Below are positions 17,441 through 28,273 of a stretch of DNA of 64,000 nucleotides, piece after piece. Position 1 is the stretch's first letter. Each line of letters begins with the position of its first letter. The translations under genes were made by a program, and so were the position numbers. Under the pieces are notes generated by a model that did no database searches, was not told where the DNA came from, and saw only the letters and a program-made list of their open reading frames with translations. Origin of the DNA: Pusillimonas caeni (GTDB taxonomy: Bacteria; Pseudomonadota; Gammaproteobacteria; Burkholderiales; Burkholderiaceae_B); assembly GCF_003545815.1 (NCBI RefSeq), contig NZ_PDUW01000001.1, positions 1 through 64,000 of the forward strand, in the 5' to 3' direction.

Positions 17441-17474
17441 CGCCGCGGCGGCTTTCCGCCGCGGCGTTTTGTTT
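17441..17474 (+). terminator. Rho-independent terminator after pal
   Basis: A perfect 11-base stem (CGCCGCGGCGG and CCGCCGCGGCG) with a CTTT loop is followed by TTTTGTTT. It lies 24 bases after the pal stop and 55 bases before cpoB, so it probably lowers cpoB expression relative to pal. Confidence 0.85.
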
Positions 17475-17528
17475 ACTCCAACACATTATTGTCAGCTTGC
17501 CGCATTGCCGCGGCGCCGGAGCTTCCCG

Positions 17529-18218
17529 ATGCGCAGATTCGTTTCCATGCCCCGTCACCTGCTATTGGCCACCGCCGTCACGTTCTCGACGGTCTTCATG
17601 CTGCCCGCCCATGCCTTCGCCGATGATGAGGCTCGCCGGGCCATACTCGAACTGCGCCAGCAGGTGCGGCAGATGCACGAACAGAACCAGCAGGCGCGCT
17701 TCCTGCTCGCCGACCAGATCGAGACCATGCAGCACGAACTCGCCGACATGCGCGGCCAGCTGGAGCGCATGCGTTTCGAGCTCGACATCAACAAACGCGC
17801 CAGCCAGGATCAATCCGGCGGCAGCTCGATCCAGGTCAGCAACCCGCAAGAGCAGGCGGCATTCGACAACGCCATGGGGCTGTTCCGCAGCGGCAAGTAC
17901 AAAGAGGCCGCGCAAGGCCTCACGGGCTTCCTCAGCGACTACCCCAACAGCCAACTGGGCTCCGAAGCCAAGTTCTATCTCGGAAGCAGCCAGTACGCGA
18001 CCAAGGATTTCAAGGGCTCCATCACCCAGCTGCAGCGGCTGGCCCAAGAAGCGCCCAACGACCCCCGGGCCCCCGACGCCCTGCTCATCGTCGCAGCCAG
18101 CAAAATAGAGCTCAACGACATGGCCGGCGCCAAAAGCAGCCTGCAGCAGATCGTGCGCGACTATCCGCAAAGCTCGGCCGCCGACACCGCCAAGAATCGG
18201 CTGGAACTGCTGCAATAA
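17529..18218 (+). CDS. cpoB: Cell division coordinator CpoB (YbgF)
   Basis: Periplasmic protein that couples Tol constriction with peptidoglycan synthesis by PBP1B. The 229-residue product has a signal peptide (cleavage near AFA-DD), a trimerising coiled coil (about residues 35-95) and C-terminal TPR repeats (AFDNAMGLFRSGKYKEAAQGL, LGSSQYATKDFKGSITQL and so on). The ATG at 17529 is chosen for its GGAG site; the frame is open further upstream through the terminator. It is the last gene of the tol-pal cluster; queE or similar genes do not follow. Confidence 0.92.
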   Translation: MRRFVSMPRHLLLATAVTFSTVFMLPAHAFADDEARRAILELRQQVRQMHEQNQQARFLLADQIETMQHELADMRGQLERMRFELDINKRASQDQSGGSSIQVSNPQEQAAFDNAMGLFRSGKYKEAAQGLTGFLSDYPNSQLGSEAKFYLGSSQYATKDFKGSITQLQRLAQEAPNDPRAPDALLIVAASKIELNDMAGAKSSLQQIVRDYPQSSAADTAKNRLELLQ

Positions 18219-18325
18219 CACCGAACACAGGCTGAGCGGCGCGGGGCCGAAATACGGTTCGCGCCGCATTGCGCATTCCGCTCGGCCGTCTGAAGCCGAA
18301 ACGGGAGCCTCCCGCTTCATATCCC

Positions 18326-19150
18326 ATGCTCGAACCCCTTACCCACGGCGCCTTGCGGTCCATCGATGCCTGCGGCAGTCCTCTCAGCTATGTGGAGTCC
18401 GGTGACGGTCCGGTCTTGCTGCTGGTCCACGGCTCGCTATGCGACCTGCGCTATTGGCGCTGGCAGATCCCGGCGCTTGGCCGGCACTTTCGCGTCATCG
18501 CGCCCAGCTTGCGGGGCTACTGGCCCCATGCTTTCGAACAGGCCGACCCTACGTTCAACCTCGTCCAGCATGCGGCCGACCTGGAGCAGCTCATCGACGC
18601 GGTGGCGGGCCGGCCCGTCCACCTGCTGGGCCATTCACGCGGCGCACGTGTGGCCCTGGAGCTTGCCGCGCGGACGCCCGGCAGAATCGCGTCGTTGATT
18701 CTTGCCGATCCGGGCCTGCAAACCGTGCCGTCCGCCGCTGCCATGGCATTCCAGAGGCAGGCAGTGGACCGCCTGGCCATGGGCGACGTCGAAGGCGCGC
18801 TGGAGGGCTTCATCGACACGGTCAACGGCGCCGATACATGGCGCCGGATGACGGGCTGGTTCAAGGAAATGGTGCGCGACAACGCGGCCACCCTGTTCTC
18901 TCAGGCGGCCGAGCAGGGAGCCGTTTTTGAAACCTCGCGCATCCAGCCGCTGCGATGCCCGGTCCTGCTGCTGGGCGGCGAACACAGCCCGCCGCGCTTT
19001 GCGCGCGCCATGGACTCGCTTCAGGCGGTGCTGACGCAGGCCGAGCGCGACGTCATTCCCATGGCGTCGCACGGCATGAACCTGGGCAACGCCCGTGCCT
19101 TCAACGCCCGCGTGGAGCGTTTCGTGCTTCGCGCCCACGCGCAGCCCTGA
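18326..19150 (+). CDS. Alpha/beta hydrolase
   Basis: A 274-residue cytosolic hydrolase of the alpha/beta fold. Visible are the oxyanion strand LLLVHGSLCDLRYW, the nucleophile elbow GHSRG (serine nucleophile), and a C-terminal histidine in SHGMN. In the usual acid position after the LLLGG strand the residue is Glu (GGEHSP) rather than Asp. The substrate is unknown. An in-frame ATG at 18269 would add 19 residues; neither start has a strong ribosome site. It ends one base before the convergent PCuAC gene. Confidence 0.7.
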   Translation: MLEPLTHGALRSIDACGSPLSYVESGDGPVLLLVHGSLCDLRYWRWQIPALGRHFRVIAPSLRGYWPHAFEQADPTFNLVQHAADLEQLIDAVAGRPVHLLGHSRGARVALELAARTPGRIASLILADPGLQTVPSAAAMAFQRQAVDRLAMGDVEGALEGFIDTVNGADTWRRMTGWFKEMVRDNAATLFSQAAEQGAVFETSRIQPLRCPVLLLGGEHSPPRFARAMDSLQAVLTQAERDVIPMASHGMNLGNARAFNARVERFVLRAHAQP

Positions 19151-19708
19151 CTATTTTGCGAGCGTATTGGCGGGCTTGACTTCGCAGTCGGCCTGGGCCT
19201 TTTCGCCGGACGCGAGAAGGAACTGCATGGGCACCGTATCGCCCACCTTGATCTCCCCGGAAGGCTTCTCGAGCATGATGTGATAGCCACCCGGCTTGAA
19301 CTCCAGCTTTTGCCCAGCGGGTATCTCGACGCCCTGCACGTGCGACATGCGGCTCATGCCGTCGGTATGGGTGGTCTGGTGCAGCATGACGTGCCCGTAG
19401 CTTGCCGAGGCGGCCCCGGCGAGGGTGGCTGTTTCGGCGCCCTTGTTCGCCGCGATGAAGTATCCGGCCGAAGGAGCCGGCGAGGGCAAAAGGCGGATCC
19501 AGCAATCGCTGACGGCGACCGAGGCCGAAACCGGCATGGCGGCCATGGCGTCGGGCGAAGGCATGGCCTGCGCGCCGTGGCCTGCATGGGCATGTGCGGC
19601 ATGGTCGCCTTGCGCATGGCCTTGATGGTCGCCGTGCGCATGAGCGAAGGACGGGCCCGCGGCCACCGCGCCGAACAAAGCCAATCCGACGGCAAATGCA
19701 TGTTTCAT
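19151..19708 (-). CDS. Periplasmic copper chaperone of the PCu(A)C family, His-rich N-terminus
   Basis: A 185-residue secreted protein. After a signal peptide (PSFAHA) comes a His-rich segment of about 25 residues (HGDHQGHAQGDHAAH), then a PCu(A)C domain. The domain's Cu(I) site pattern H-M-x10-M-x2-M-x-H is visible as GHVMLHQ, then DGMSRMSHV. Family members deliver copper to the CuA centre of cytochrome oxidase or help copper trafficking. The extra His-rich arm could store or collect metal. No oxidase genes are nearby. It is divergent from a chemoreceptor gene. Confidence 0.85.
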   Translation of the reverse strand: MKHAFAVGLALFGAVAAGPSFAHAHGDHQGHAQGDHAAHAHAGHGAQAMPSPDAMAAMPVSASVAVSDCWIRLLPSPAPSAGYFIAANKGAETATLAGAASASYGHVMLHQTTHTDGMSRMSHVQGVEIPAGQKLEFKPGGYHIMLEKPSGEIKVGDTVPMQFLLASGEKAQADCEVKPANTLAK

Positions 19709-19755
19709 GTTGACTCCAGGTGGTTGAACGATTTGGCCTTGAGTTTACCTCGAAC

Positions 19756-19782
19756 TAAATTCGTTCCCTTGCGCGCCGTTAA
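19756..19782 (+). promoter_or_regulatory. FliA (sigma28)-type promoter for the chemoreceptor gene
   Basis: TAAA (19756-19759), exactly 15 bases, then GCCGTTAA (19775-19782). The sigma28 consensus is TAAA-N15-GCCGATAA, so only one position of the core differs. It lies 36 bases before the chemoreceptor ATG and points at it. Control by FliA is what would be expected for a chemotaxis receptor and suggests a flagellated organism. Confidence 0.75.
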
Positions 19783-19818
19783 CTACGTTTCCAAGTACAA
19801 ATATGAAACGGAGCGACT

Positions 19819-21492
19819 ATGCGTTGGATCAGCAGCACGACAGTCAGGTTTCGACTGGTCGGCGGATTCCTCATCGTGGCGGCGATCGCGGCCGTCATCG
19901 GGGCCTTGGGCATTCTTTCGACCCAACGCATGAACGAGATGGCCCATCGCATGTACGAACGCGAGCTGCTGGGCGTGGTGTCGGCCGCCGAGGCCAACCT
20001 GCACATCGTCGCAGCCGGCCGCGCCCTGCGCAGCACGCTGCTGGCGCCCGACGCCGACGTGCACGTGGCCGAATACTACGCCATGGAATCGCGTTTCGAC
20101 TCGCTGACCTTCGAACTGAAGAAGCTCGAAAGCATGTTCGATTCGGAACGGGCTCAGAAATCGATCAAGGACGCCCTCGACGCGGTCGCGGCATATGAAA
20201 AGGCCGTCAAATCATTGATCACGCAGAACCGCGCCGATCTGCCCAGCCAGGAGATCGTCACCGAACGGCTCTTCAATGAGATCCGCTCGCTGGGCGACAC
20301 CGCCGAAATCCTGGTCAGCCTGCTTACCCTGGAGAAACAGAACATCGCCCAGGAATATGCCAAGGAAATAGCGGACATCTACCGCAGCACCCTCTACAGC
20401 ATGCTCGCCCTGACGCTGGGCGGCGCCCTGCTCGCCATTCTGCTGGGCTGGCTCATCACCCGCTGGCTGACCCGCCAGCTGGGAGGCGAGCCGCGCGACG
20501 TCGCGCGCATAGCCAGCGCCATCGCTCAAGGCGACCTCACCAGCCATATCGATACCCGCCGGGCCAAGGACGGCAGCATCGTGTCGGCGATGAGCCGCAT
20601 GCAGGAATCGCTGCGCAAAGTGGTGGCCGCCGTGCGCGGCAGCAGCGACCATATCGCAACCGGCTCCGGCCAGATCGCCGTCGGGAACGCCGATCTGTCG
20701 CAGCGCACCGAGGAACAGGCCGCCAACCTCACCGAAACCGCCGCCGCCATGGAGGAGCTTTCCAGCACCGTGAAGAACAATGCCGACGTCGCCCAGCAGG
20801 CGGCCGGCATGGCCGCCGCGGCCAGCGTCTCGGCCACCAAGGGGGGCGAAGTGGTGAACGGCGTGGTGTCGACCATGAGCGAAATCAACGCCTCGTCGCA
20901 GAAGGTAGTGGACATTATCGGGGTCATCGACACCATTGCCTTCCAGACCAATATCCTGGCCTTGAACGCCGCGGTCGAAGCCGCCCGCGCCGGCGAACAG
21001 GGGCGCGGATTCGCCGTCGTCGCCAGCGAAGTGCGCAGCCTGGCGCAGAAATGCGCCTCGGCCGCCAAGGACGTCAAGCTGCTCATCGACGACAGCGCGC
21101 AGAAGGTGGATGCCGGCAGCCGAATGGTCGATGCGGCCGGGGCGGCCATGTCCGACATCGTCGCCCAGGTCAAGCGCGTCACCGATCTGATCAACGAGAT
21201 CAGCGCCGCAACGGTCGAGCAGACTTCCGGCCTGAACCAGATCAACGACGCAGTCGCCCAGTTGAGCGACGTCACGCAGCAGAACGCCGCATTGGTCGAG
21301 CAGTCCGCCGCGGCGGCCGACAGCTTGCGCGATCAGGCGCGCCAGTTGGTGGACGTCGTCAGCGTATTCAATCTGGGCCAGCAAGCCGATGATATTGCCG
21401 TCCCCGAACTGGATCCGGACCCGGCGCCGGCGCCCGCCCGCCGCCTGTCGGCGGCTACGAGCGCCGCCGCCGAGGAGTGGGACGAGTTCTGA
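19819..21492 (+). CDS. Methyl-accepting chemotaxis protein
   Basis: Inner-membrane chemoreceptor of 557 residues. One helix near the N-terminus (about 12-32) and one at about 193-215 bracket a periplasmic four-helix-bundle sensor. A HAMP domain (about 215-268) and the long signalling coil follow. The hairpin tip IAFQTNILALNAAVEAARAG is the conserved CheA/CheW contact. The C-terminus ends EEWDEF, close to the NWETF-type pentapeptide that tethers CheR. GGAG lies six bases before the ATG. The ligand is unknown. Confidence 0.93.
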   Translation: MRWISSTTVRFRLVGGFLIVAAIAAVIGALGILSTQRMNEMAHRMYERELLGVVSAAEANLHIVAAGRALRSTLLAPDADVHVAEYYAMESRFDSLTFELKKLESMFDSERAQKSIKDALDAVAAYEKAVKSLITQNRADLPSQEIVTERLFNEIRSLGDTAEILVSLLTLEKQNIAQEYAKEIADIYRSTLYSMLALTLGGALLAILLGWLITRWLTRQLGGEPRDVARIASAIAQGDLTSHIDTRRAKDGSIVSAMSRMQESLRKVVAAVRGSSDHIATGSGQIAVGNADLSQRTEEQAANLTETAAAMEELSSTVKNNADVAQQAAGMAAAASVSATKGGEVVNGVVSTMSEINASSQKVVDIIGVIDTIAFQTNILALNAAVEAARAGEQGRGFAVVASEVRSLAQKCASAAKDVKLLIDDSAQKVDAGSRMVDAAGAAMSDIVAQVKRVTDLINEISAATVEQTSGLNQINDAVAQLSDVTQQNAALVEQSAAAADSLRDQARQLVDVVSVFNLGQQADDIAVPELDPDPAPAPARRLSAATSAAAEEWDEF

Positions 21493-21603
21493 GGCGCCGT
21501 GCCTTGGGCATGGGCGGTCCTGACCCTCTATTCCACGTAGAGAACGGACGATTGGGTGGTAACATTTAAAGTTGTTCCGTCATCTTCATCGAGCAGCGTT
21601 TCC

Positions 21604-22527
21604 ATGGCCGTCTTCGACATCGATCCCATCGTCAAGTCTCTTCATGCCATTCGCCAGGACTGGCGCGATTCGCAAAGGCGTCCGCGCGAACCCGACGGGC
21701 GCGAGTTTCCATCGCGCGAAGCGGTGGCCCAGGCCATGAACGACCTGAAGGGCGCTCTGTTTCCGATGCGCCTGGGGCCTACCGACCTGCGCCACGAAAG
21801 CGAAGACTACTACGTCGGCTATACGCTCGAATCGGCCCTGCACTCGCTGCTGAACCAGGCGCGCCTGGAACTGCGCTATCTGGCGCGGCACGACGAGGAC
21901 ATCGGCGACTTCGCCATCCAGACGCGCGCCAGCGAGGCCATACGCAACCTGGCCACATCGCTGCCCCGCATACGCAGCCTGCTGGACAGCGACGCCCTGG
22001 CCGCCTACCACGGCGACCCCGCCGCGCGCACGGTCGACGAGGTGCTGCTGTGCTATCCCGGCATGGAAGCCATGATCTACCACCGCATCGCGCATCAGCT
22101 GTACAGGCAGGGCCTGCCCCTGTTGGCCAGGGTGGCGTCCGAACTGGCCCACGGCCAGACGGGCATCGACATCCACCCCGGCGCGCAGATCGGCGCCAGC
22201 TTCTTCATCGACCACGGCACGGGCGTGGTCATCGGCGAAACCACCATCATCGGCGAGCGCGTGCGCATCTACCAGGCGGTCACCCTGGGCGCCAAGCGTT
22301 TTCCCACCGACGAGAACGGCTCGCTGCAAAAGGGGCTGCCGCGCCATCCCATCGTCGAAGACGACGTGGTCATCTATGCCGGCGCCACCATACTGGGACG
22401 CGTCACCCTGGGCAAAGGCTGCGTCATCGGCGGCAACGTCTGGCTGACGCAGGACGTGCCGGCCGGCAGCTACGTCACCCAGGCCGATTGCACGCCCAGC
22501 CGCCAGGACGCCGCCGCCCGCCTCTGA
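21604..22527 (+). CDS. epsC: Serine O-acetyltransferase
   Basis: Makes O-acetylserine from serine and acetyl-CoA, the first step of cysteine synthesis. The 307-residue protein has an alpha-helical N-terminal domain and a C-terminal left-handed beta-helix of hexapeptide repeats ([37 protein letters not shown]). The catalytic His lies in the FIDHGTG motif. Length and N-terminus match the EpsC-type enzymes rather than the shorter E. coli CysE. The ATG at 21604 is chosen; an upstream ATG at 21556 would add a serine-rich tail unlike the family. Confidence 0.9.
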   Translation: MAVFDIDPIVKSLHAIRQDWRDSQRRPREPDGREFPSREAVAQAMNDLKGALFPMRLGPTDLRHESEDYYVGYTLESALHSLLNQARLELRYLARHDEDIGDFAIQTRASEAIRNLATSLPRIRSLLDSDALAAYHGDPAARTVDEVLLCYPGMEAMIYHRIAHQLYRQGLPLLARVASELAHGQTGIDIHPGAQIGASFFIDHGTGVVIGETTIIGERVRIYQAVTLGAKRFPTDENGSLQKGLPRHPIVEDDVVIYAGATILGRVTLGKGCVIGGNVWLTQDVPAGSYVTQADCTPSRQDAAARL

Positions 22528-22528
22528 C

Positions 22529-23284
22529 CTAGAACGACTGCGTCAGCGTCAGCATGGCTGCAGCCCTGCCGGTATAGCGACCGCTGCTGTTGGTATAGAC
22601 GTCCCGGTCGGCATTGGTGTCGACGTAGACCAGGGCCGCGCTGAAGCCTCCCCACGATTTGCTGAGGCCCAGCGACCAGTCCGTATACGAGCCGTCATCG
22701 AGATTGCGCACGCGCTGGTAGCCCACATGGCCATCGAGGTTCAGGTCCCACACGCCCGTGGGAATGCTGGCGTTCAACTCATAGTATTGGCTGTTCTTGC
22801 TGTCGGGAACGCCGAACAGATTGGTGAGGGCGTGCGAATACTTGAACGTGAGCGGTCCATAGCCCAGTCCAAGAAACAGCTCTGTCGTGTGCGGACGGGT
22901 ATAGCCGCCCGGATAGTCGCCCGGATAATAGTACTGGAGCACGCCCGTGTCGATCGTGACATCGCCCCACAAAGGACCCGCATACCCGGCGAAGAAATCC
23001 ATCTCCACCGGCGCCGAGACGTCGGGGTCGGAGTCGCCCAGCCAGCTGATGGTGGAATTCCAGTTGCCGACGTAGAAGCCGCTGGAATGCGTCAGACCGA
23101 AGCCACCCTGAACGGCGGGCTTGTTGTTGGTCTGCATCAGGCCGCGGTAGCGATACTGGCTGGCCAGCGATACATTGGCCTCGAACGTGAAGTCCGACAT
23201 CTCGGCCTCGGCGGCCTGGCCGGACGACGCGACGCAGGCAGCCAGGCCCAGCGCAACGGCCGCCTTGATGGAAGTGGCTTTCAT
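22529..23284 (-). CDS. TorF family putative outer-membrane porin
   Basis: A 251-residue secreted protein with a cleaved signal peptide (SGQAAEA). The rest is made of alternating amphipathic strands rich in Tyr, Gly and Ser and ends LTLTQSF with C-terminal Phe, the hallmark of outer-membrane barrels. Sequence features such as SQYRYRGLMQTNNKPAVQGGF fit the TorF/TIGR02001 family, often found with glnK-amtB; those genes are not present here. The sigma54-type promoter upstream suggests expression under nitrogen limitation. Transport substrate unknown. Confidence 0.8.
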   Translation of the reverse strand: MKATSIKAAVALGLAACVASSGQAAEAEMSDFTFEANVSLASQYRYRGLMQTNNKPAVQGGFGLTHSSGFYVGNWNSTISWLGDSDPDVSAPVEMDFFAGYAGPLWGDVTIDTGVLQYYYPGDYPGGYTRPHTTELFLGLGYGPLTFKYSHALTNLFGVPDSKNSQYYELNASIPTGVWDLNLDGHVGYQRVRNLDDGSYTDWSLGLSKSWGGFSAALVYVDTNADRDVYTNSSGRYTGRAAAMLTLTQSF

Positions 23285-23331
23285 CTTGCATGCTCCTTGT
23301 AGAGTGAAAGGGTTGTACCCATCACTCCTTA

Positions 23332-23348
23332 CGCAACATGCATGCCAA
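23332..23348 (-). promoter_or_regulatory. Sigma54 (RpoN)-type promoter for the TorF porin
   Basis: Read leftward, TTGGCATGCATGTTGCG has the invariant GG and GC spaced by exactly 10 bases, and matches TTGGCACG-N4-TTGC at nearly all conserved positions. Transcription would start about 37 bases before the porin ATG. Upstream, TGC-N11-GCA motifs resembling NtrC sites occur at 23508-23524 (TGCCTTGCGTTGGTGCA) and, weaker, at 23398-23414. The rest of the 23285-23552 gap shows no gene. Confidence 0.7.
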
Positions 23349-23552
23349 TTTTATTTTGCGAAGCGGCCGCGGCAGCGCAGCTGTGGGGAAAGCGCAATGC
23401 ACGGACACGGGGCCGTTCCCATTGCGTGCCGCCGAACCCCGCGGCAAGACGCCCGTTCGCGCCATGTCCGCCGCGGGCAGCCCGACAAGCCCTGGGACAG
23501 TGCGTCATGCCTTGCGTTGGTGCAATGCGTGAAAAACGCCCCAAAACAGCGT

Positions 23553-24197
23553 CTAGGGCAGGCGCGCTTCGGCGTCCTTGCGCCACACACTGGCCAGCCA
23601 GGGCTGCCGTTCGCGGGGCAGGCCCGCCGGCCGATAGTAATGCTCGAGTTCGATGAAACCGGCCTGCCCGAGCAGGCCGCGCCAGGACTCCAGGTCGTGG
23701 TAGACGCCGTAGCGGGCGCCGTTCCAGCCCTCTTGGTTGGCGCCCCGCGGATTGGAGCTGAACAGCACGCCCGCCGGTTTCAGGCAGGCGTTCAATTGAG
23801 CCAGGACGCGCGGTAGTTCGGCGCTGGGCACGTGGAACAGCGAGGCGTTGGCGAACACGCCGTCGAAATGGGCGTCGGGCAGTTCAAGCGTCAGGAAGTC
23901 CTGGTGCCAGACTTCGCACCCGGTGGCCTCGCGCGCCATCGCAACGAACTCTTGCGAGCCGTCCAGCCCCACCGGCCGATGCCCGAGCCGCGCGAAGGCG
24001 GCCAGATCGCGGCCCGGCCCGCAGCCGAAATCGAGAATGCGAAAAGGGGGTTCGGCATGGATGTGGCGCAACAAGGCGTCGATGTTCTGGCGAACGTCGT
24101 GGTCTTGCGTGCCCGCGCGAAAAGCCGCGGCGTTGCGGTTGTAATCGTCCAGCGTCGTGGCCGTAACCTCGTTGGCCGGACGGAATGCCTGCGTCAT
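23553..24197 (-). CDS. Class I SAM-dependent methyltransferase
   Basis: A 214-residue cytosolic methyltransferase with the SAM-binding motif I ILDFGCGPGRDLAAF, the acidic residue of motif II in PVGLDGS, and the motif IV region FDGVFANASLFHV. The closest general type is the UbiE/Coq5-like group acting on small molecules. The substrate cannot be predicted. The ATG at 24197 is chosen because the protein before it in the open frame is low-complexity and overlaps the dodecin gene. It lies 11 bases after the dodecin stop, so the two are probably cotranscribed. Confidence 0.8.
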   Translation of the reverse strand: MTQAFRPANEVTATTLDDYNRNAAAFRAGTQDHDVRQNIDALLRHIHAEPPFRILDFGCGPGRDLAAFARLGHRPVGLDGSQEFVAMAREATGCEVWHQDFLTLELPDAHFDGVFANASLFHVPSAELPRVLAQLNACLKPAGVLFSSNPRGANQEGWNGARYGVYHDLESWRGLLGQAGFIELEHYYRPAGLPRERQPWLASVWRKDAEARLP

Positions 24198-24208
24198 GCC
24201 GGGAAAGC

Positions 24209-24415
24209 CTACTCCATGGTGAAACCGACTTTGATCGTGACCTGCCAGTGCGCGACTTTGCCATCGACCACGTGGCCCCTGGTTTCGACCACATTGAACC
24301 ACTGGATGTGGCGCACGGTTTCGCTTGCCTTGGCGATGGCCGTGGAGACCGCGTCTTCGATGCTGGTGGGCGACGAGCCGGTGAGTTCGATCTGCTTGTA
24401 GACGTGATTGCTCAT
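24209..24415 (-). CDS. Dodecin family flavin-binding protein
   Basis: A 68-residue protein starting [20 protein letters not shown], the typical dodecin N-terminus. It contains the flavin-stacking Trp in the [14 protein letters not shown] stretch. Dodecins assemble as hollow 12-mers that store or buffer riboflavin, FMN or FAD (bacterial forms also bind CoA). A purine-rich GGAGC site precedes the ATG, which decides this start over an in-frame upstream one. It is the first of a probable two-gene unit with the methyltransferase. Confidence 0.92.
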   Translation of the reverse strand: MSNHVYKQIELTGSSPTSIEDAVSTAIAKASETVRHIQWFNVVETRGHVVDGKVAHWQVTIKVGFTME

Positions 24416-24498
24416 GGTTCGCTCCTTGAAGTCGTTGGGGGTTGAACCATGGTAATGCCTTTGGCGACCCGCCACAAGGCAGCCGAATGCCCGCGCCT

Positions 24499-25641
24499 TC
24501 AGACCCTGCGCATGTGGTTGTCCCAGGCCCTGTCCGCCTCTTCAGGCAGAACGAAGCGCAGGTCGACAGTGTTGGCGACAGAGGGCGATGCCCCGCTTGC
24601 CGACGCGGCTGGATCGACACCGGCCAGGGCCCCCAGCCCGCTGCTCAGCAAAAAGCCGTCGGATGCCGCCGGCGCAACCCCGCAGCCATCGTCCAGCGCG
24701 GTGCGTCCAAGGAAGCGGCCCGAAGCCGCATCCCAGAACACGACGCAATTGCCCACCGGGCTGGACGTCGCGATGATGCGGCCCGATGCATCGGCCGCCA
24801 CCGAGCCCACGTAGTTGCGCATATCGCGCAAGACCTCTTGCGGCCCCGAAAACAGCTGTATCGCTTCGCCGCGCCGGTGGCGGGCCACCAGCGCCGGCCG
24901 ATCTCCCGCCGCCCCCATGTACTGGCAGCCCACCCACACCGCGCCCCCAGCGTCCAGCGCCATATGCCGCAAGGAGAGCCGATGCAGTTCCCGGGGCAGA
25001 AAGGCCTGCTCGAGCAATTGGCCGCTGCGTGCGTCCACATAGGCAAGCGAGGGCTTCATGGTGTCGAGATTGAGTTCGAGCTTGCCGTAGTCCGGATGGG
25101 TGAGAATGCCGCCATTGGCCACGCAAAGCGTGCGTCCGTCGCGCATGAGCACGGCTTCGTGCGGGCCGACGCCGCCGGTGGAGAATTCGCCCAACCGCTT
25201 GTAGCCTCCAGCATCCGAAGCATCGTAGATGCCCAGCACGCCGCGTCCCGCCTCGTAATCGTTCTCGGTCGCGAACATCAGGCCGCCGTCCGGCGTATAG
25301 ACCCCATGGCCGAAGAAATGCCGCCCTTCGGCGAGATCGAGCTCGCGCGGCGGGCTTCGCCCCTGCAAGTCGAAGGCCACCGCAAAAAAGCCCGGCTGGC
25401 GCCCGAAGGCGACGGCGCGGCCGCGCCGGGCGTCGATGGCAAAGCTATGGCCGCGATCGGGCAGCGCCACGATATGGCGGTCGTTTCCCGCGGCATCGAA
25501 GACGACGGCCTCGTATCGCCTGTTGCGCTTGCGCGCCGCCAGATACAGCGGCGGGCCGGCGTCGCGCGCCATGGCCGGCCCGCCCAGGGGCAAGGCCCCT
25601 GCCGCGAGCAGCGCCAGGAAACGGCGCCGGTCAATCCCCAT
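24499..25641 (-). CDS. DUF1513 protein, Tat-type signal, iron cluster
   Basis: A 380-residue secreted protein. Its N-terminus [19 protein letters not shown] is a twin-arginine-like signal, suggesting export in folded form, perhaps with a cofactor. The body has repeated beta-propeller-like segments ([48 protein letters not shown]) typical of DUF1513. The family is regularly encoded with imelysins and a di-heme oxidoreductase, as here, and is thought to take part in iron acquisition; its reaction is unknown. The start overlaps the preceding imelysin stop by 11 bases. Confidence 0.8.
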   Translation of the reverse strand: MGIDRRRFLALLAAGALPLGGPAMARDAGPPLYLAARKRNRRYEAVVFDAAGNDRHIVALPDRGHSFAIDARRGRAVAFGRQPGFFAVAFDLQGRSPPRELDLAEGRHFFGHGVYTPDGGLMFATENDYEAGRGVLGIYDASDAGGYKRLGEFSTGGVGPHEAVLMRDGRTLCVANGGILTHPDYGKLELNLDTMKPSLAYVDARSGQLLEQAFLPRELHRLSLRHMALDAGGAVWVGCQYMGAAGDRPALVARHRRGEAIQLFSGPQEVLRDMRNYVGSVAADASGRIIATSSPVGNCVVFWDAASGRFLGRTALDDGCGVAPAASDGFLLSSGLGALAGVDPAASASGASPSVANTVDLRFVLPEEADRAWDNHMRRV

Positions 25642-26710
25642 CGAGCGCATTGAAGCCTATCCTTACGCCCAAGGCGGGCGCCACGTGTTGGTCGATGAGA
25701 TCTTTGGCGTTGTTCAGCAACAGCTTCACGAGCGTCAATCCGCGATGGCCATCTTCATCCGTCCACAGCTTTTCGGTGTCGCCTTTCAGGCCGGCCAGAT
25801 GATCGGCGGCGCGTTGCAGTTCGCCCTGCACGTTCTGATCTATCCAGTCGGCGCCGGGATAGCGATAGCCGCCCGCCCGGTAGAAAGCGAGCATGCTCCG
25901 TGCGGCCGCCTCGAGTGAAGGGGTGGCAAGGTCGCTGCGCCAGAAAGGCGCTTTGCGCGGGCTGGCCTTCTCGGCGTCGGAGCCGAGCGAAGGAGCGAGC
26001 TTGACGTCGACCTGGAACTGCAGGCCCGTGGACAAGGCCTTGACGACTTCGGCTGCGACCTCTTGCGGATTGCGATACAGGGGGTTGTCGGGACCGGGGG
26101 TGGAAAACCATCGCGCGAATTCCCCATCGGCGCTCCAAAGCTGGTGCAGCTCGCCGCCGACATGCTCGAGGTTTCCCGCCACCGCCGCGGCGTAGGCGCA
26201 GGCCACATCCCGATCGCTGCCCTTCTCGGCCAGCAGGCCCTTATCGCGATAAAGCACGTACTCCAAGGCGGGCAAACCCTGCAGCGCCACACTATGCTTG
26301 GACAAAGCCTGTGCATCCGGCATCTCGCTTGTCGGCTTGGCCAGCAATCCCTGCACTTGTCTCGTGGTGATGCCGCGCGGATCGGGCCAGAAATAAATGC
26401 GCTCGAAACGGTTGGCCTCGACCAGCGGGCCGAAACGCAGGAACTCGATGCCCGACCAGGCCGCCACCAGGTGCCGGAAAGCGGCCGCCGCGTCGTCGAA
26501 ATTGGCCTGCGGTTCGCCGCAGGCTTTTTGCAGCGCCTCGCGCATATGGCTGGCGGCGTGGTGGAACTCGCGCATCGCCGGCGCGATATAGCCTTGAGCC
26601 AGTCGGGCCCCAAGCCCTGAAGCCGGCTCGGATTGCGCCTGGGCGCCGGCCGCACCGGGAACGGCCGAGGCCAGGGCCAGCAACGCCGTCGCCATCCATT
26701 GTTTCATCAT
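25631..26710 (-). CDS. Second imelysin-family periplasmic protein
   Basis: A 359-residue secreted protein (signal peptide to about GAAGAQA) with the imelysin fold, two four-helix bundles. In the position of the GxHxxE motif it reads GLPALE (residues 145-150), so the metal-binding His is replaced by Pro while the Glu remains. It is therefore unlikely to bind metal as the first imelysin of the cluster might. AGGA six bases before the ATG pair supports this start. It lies eight bases after the di-heme oxidoreductase and overlaps the DUF1513 start. Confidence 0.85.
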   Translation of the reverse strand: MMKQWMATALLALASAVPGAAGAQAQSEPASGLGARLAQGYIAPAMREFHHAASHMREALQKACGEPQANFDDAAAAFRHLVAAWSGIEFLRFGPLVEANRFERIYFWPDPRGITTRQVQGLLAKPTSEMPDAQALSKHSVALQGLPALEYVLYRDKGLLAEKGSDRDVACAYAAAVAGNLEHVGGELHQLWSADGEFARWFSTPGPDNPLYRNPQEVAAEVVKALSTGLQFQVDVKLAPSLGSDAEKASPRKAPFWRSDLATPSLEAAARSMLAFYRAGGYRYPGADWIDQNVQGELQRAADHLAGLKGDTEKLWTDEDGHRGLTLVKLLLNNAKDLIDQHVAPALGVRIGFNALDGD

Positions 26711-26718
26711 GTGTATTC

Positions 26719-28266
<1,548 letters not shown>

Positions 28267-28273
28267 CGCGGCC

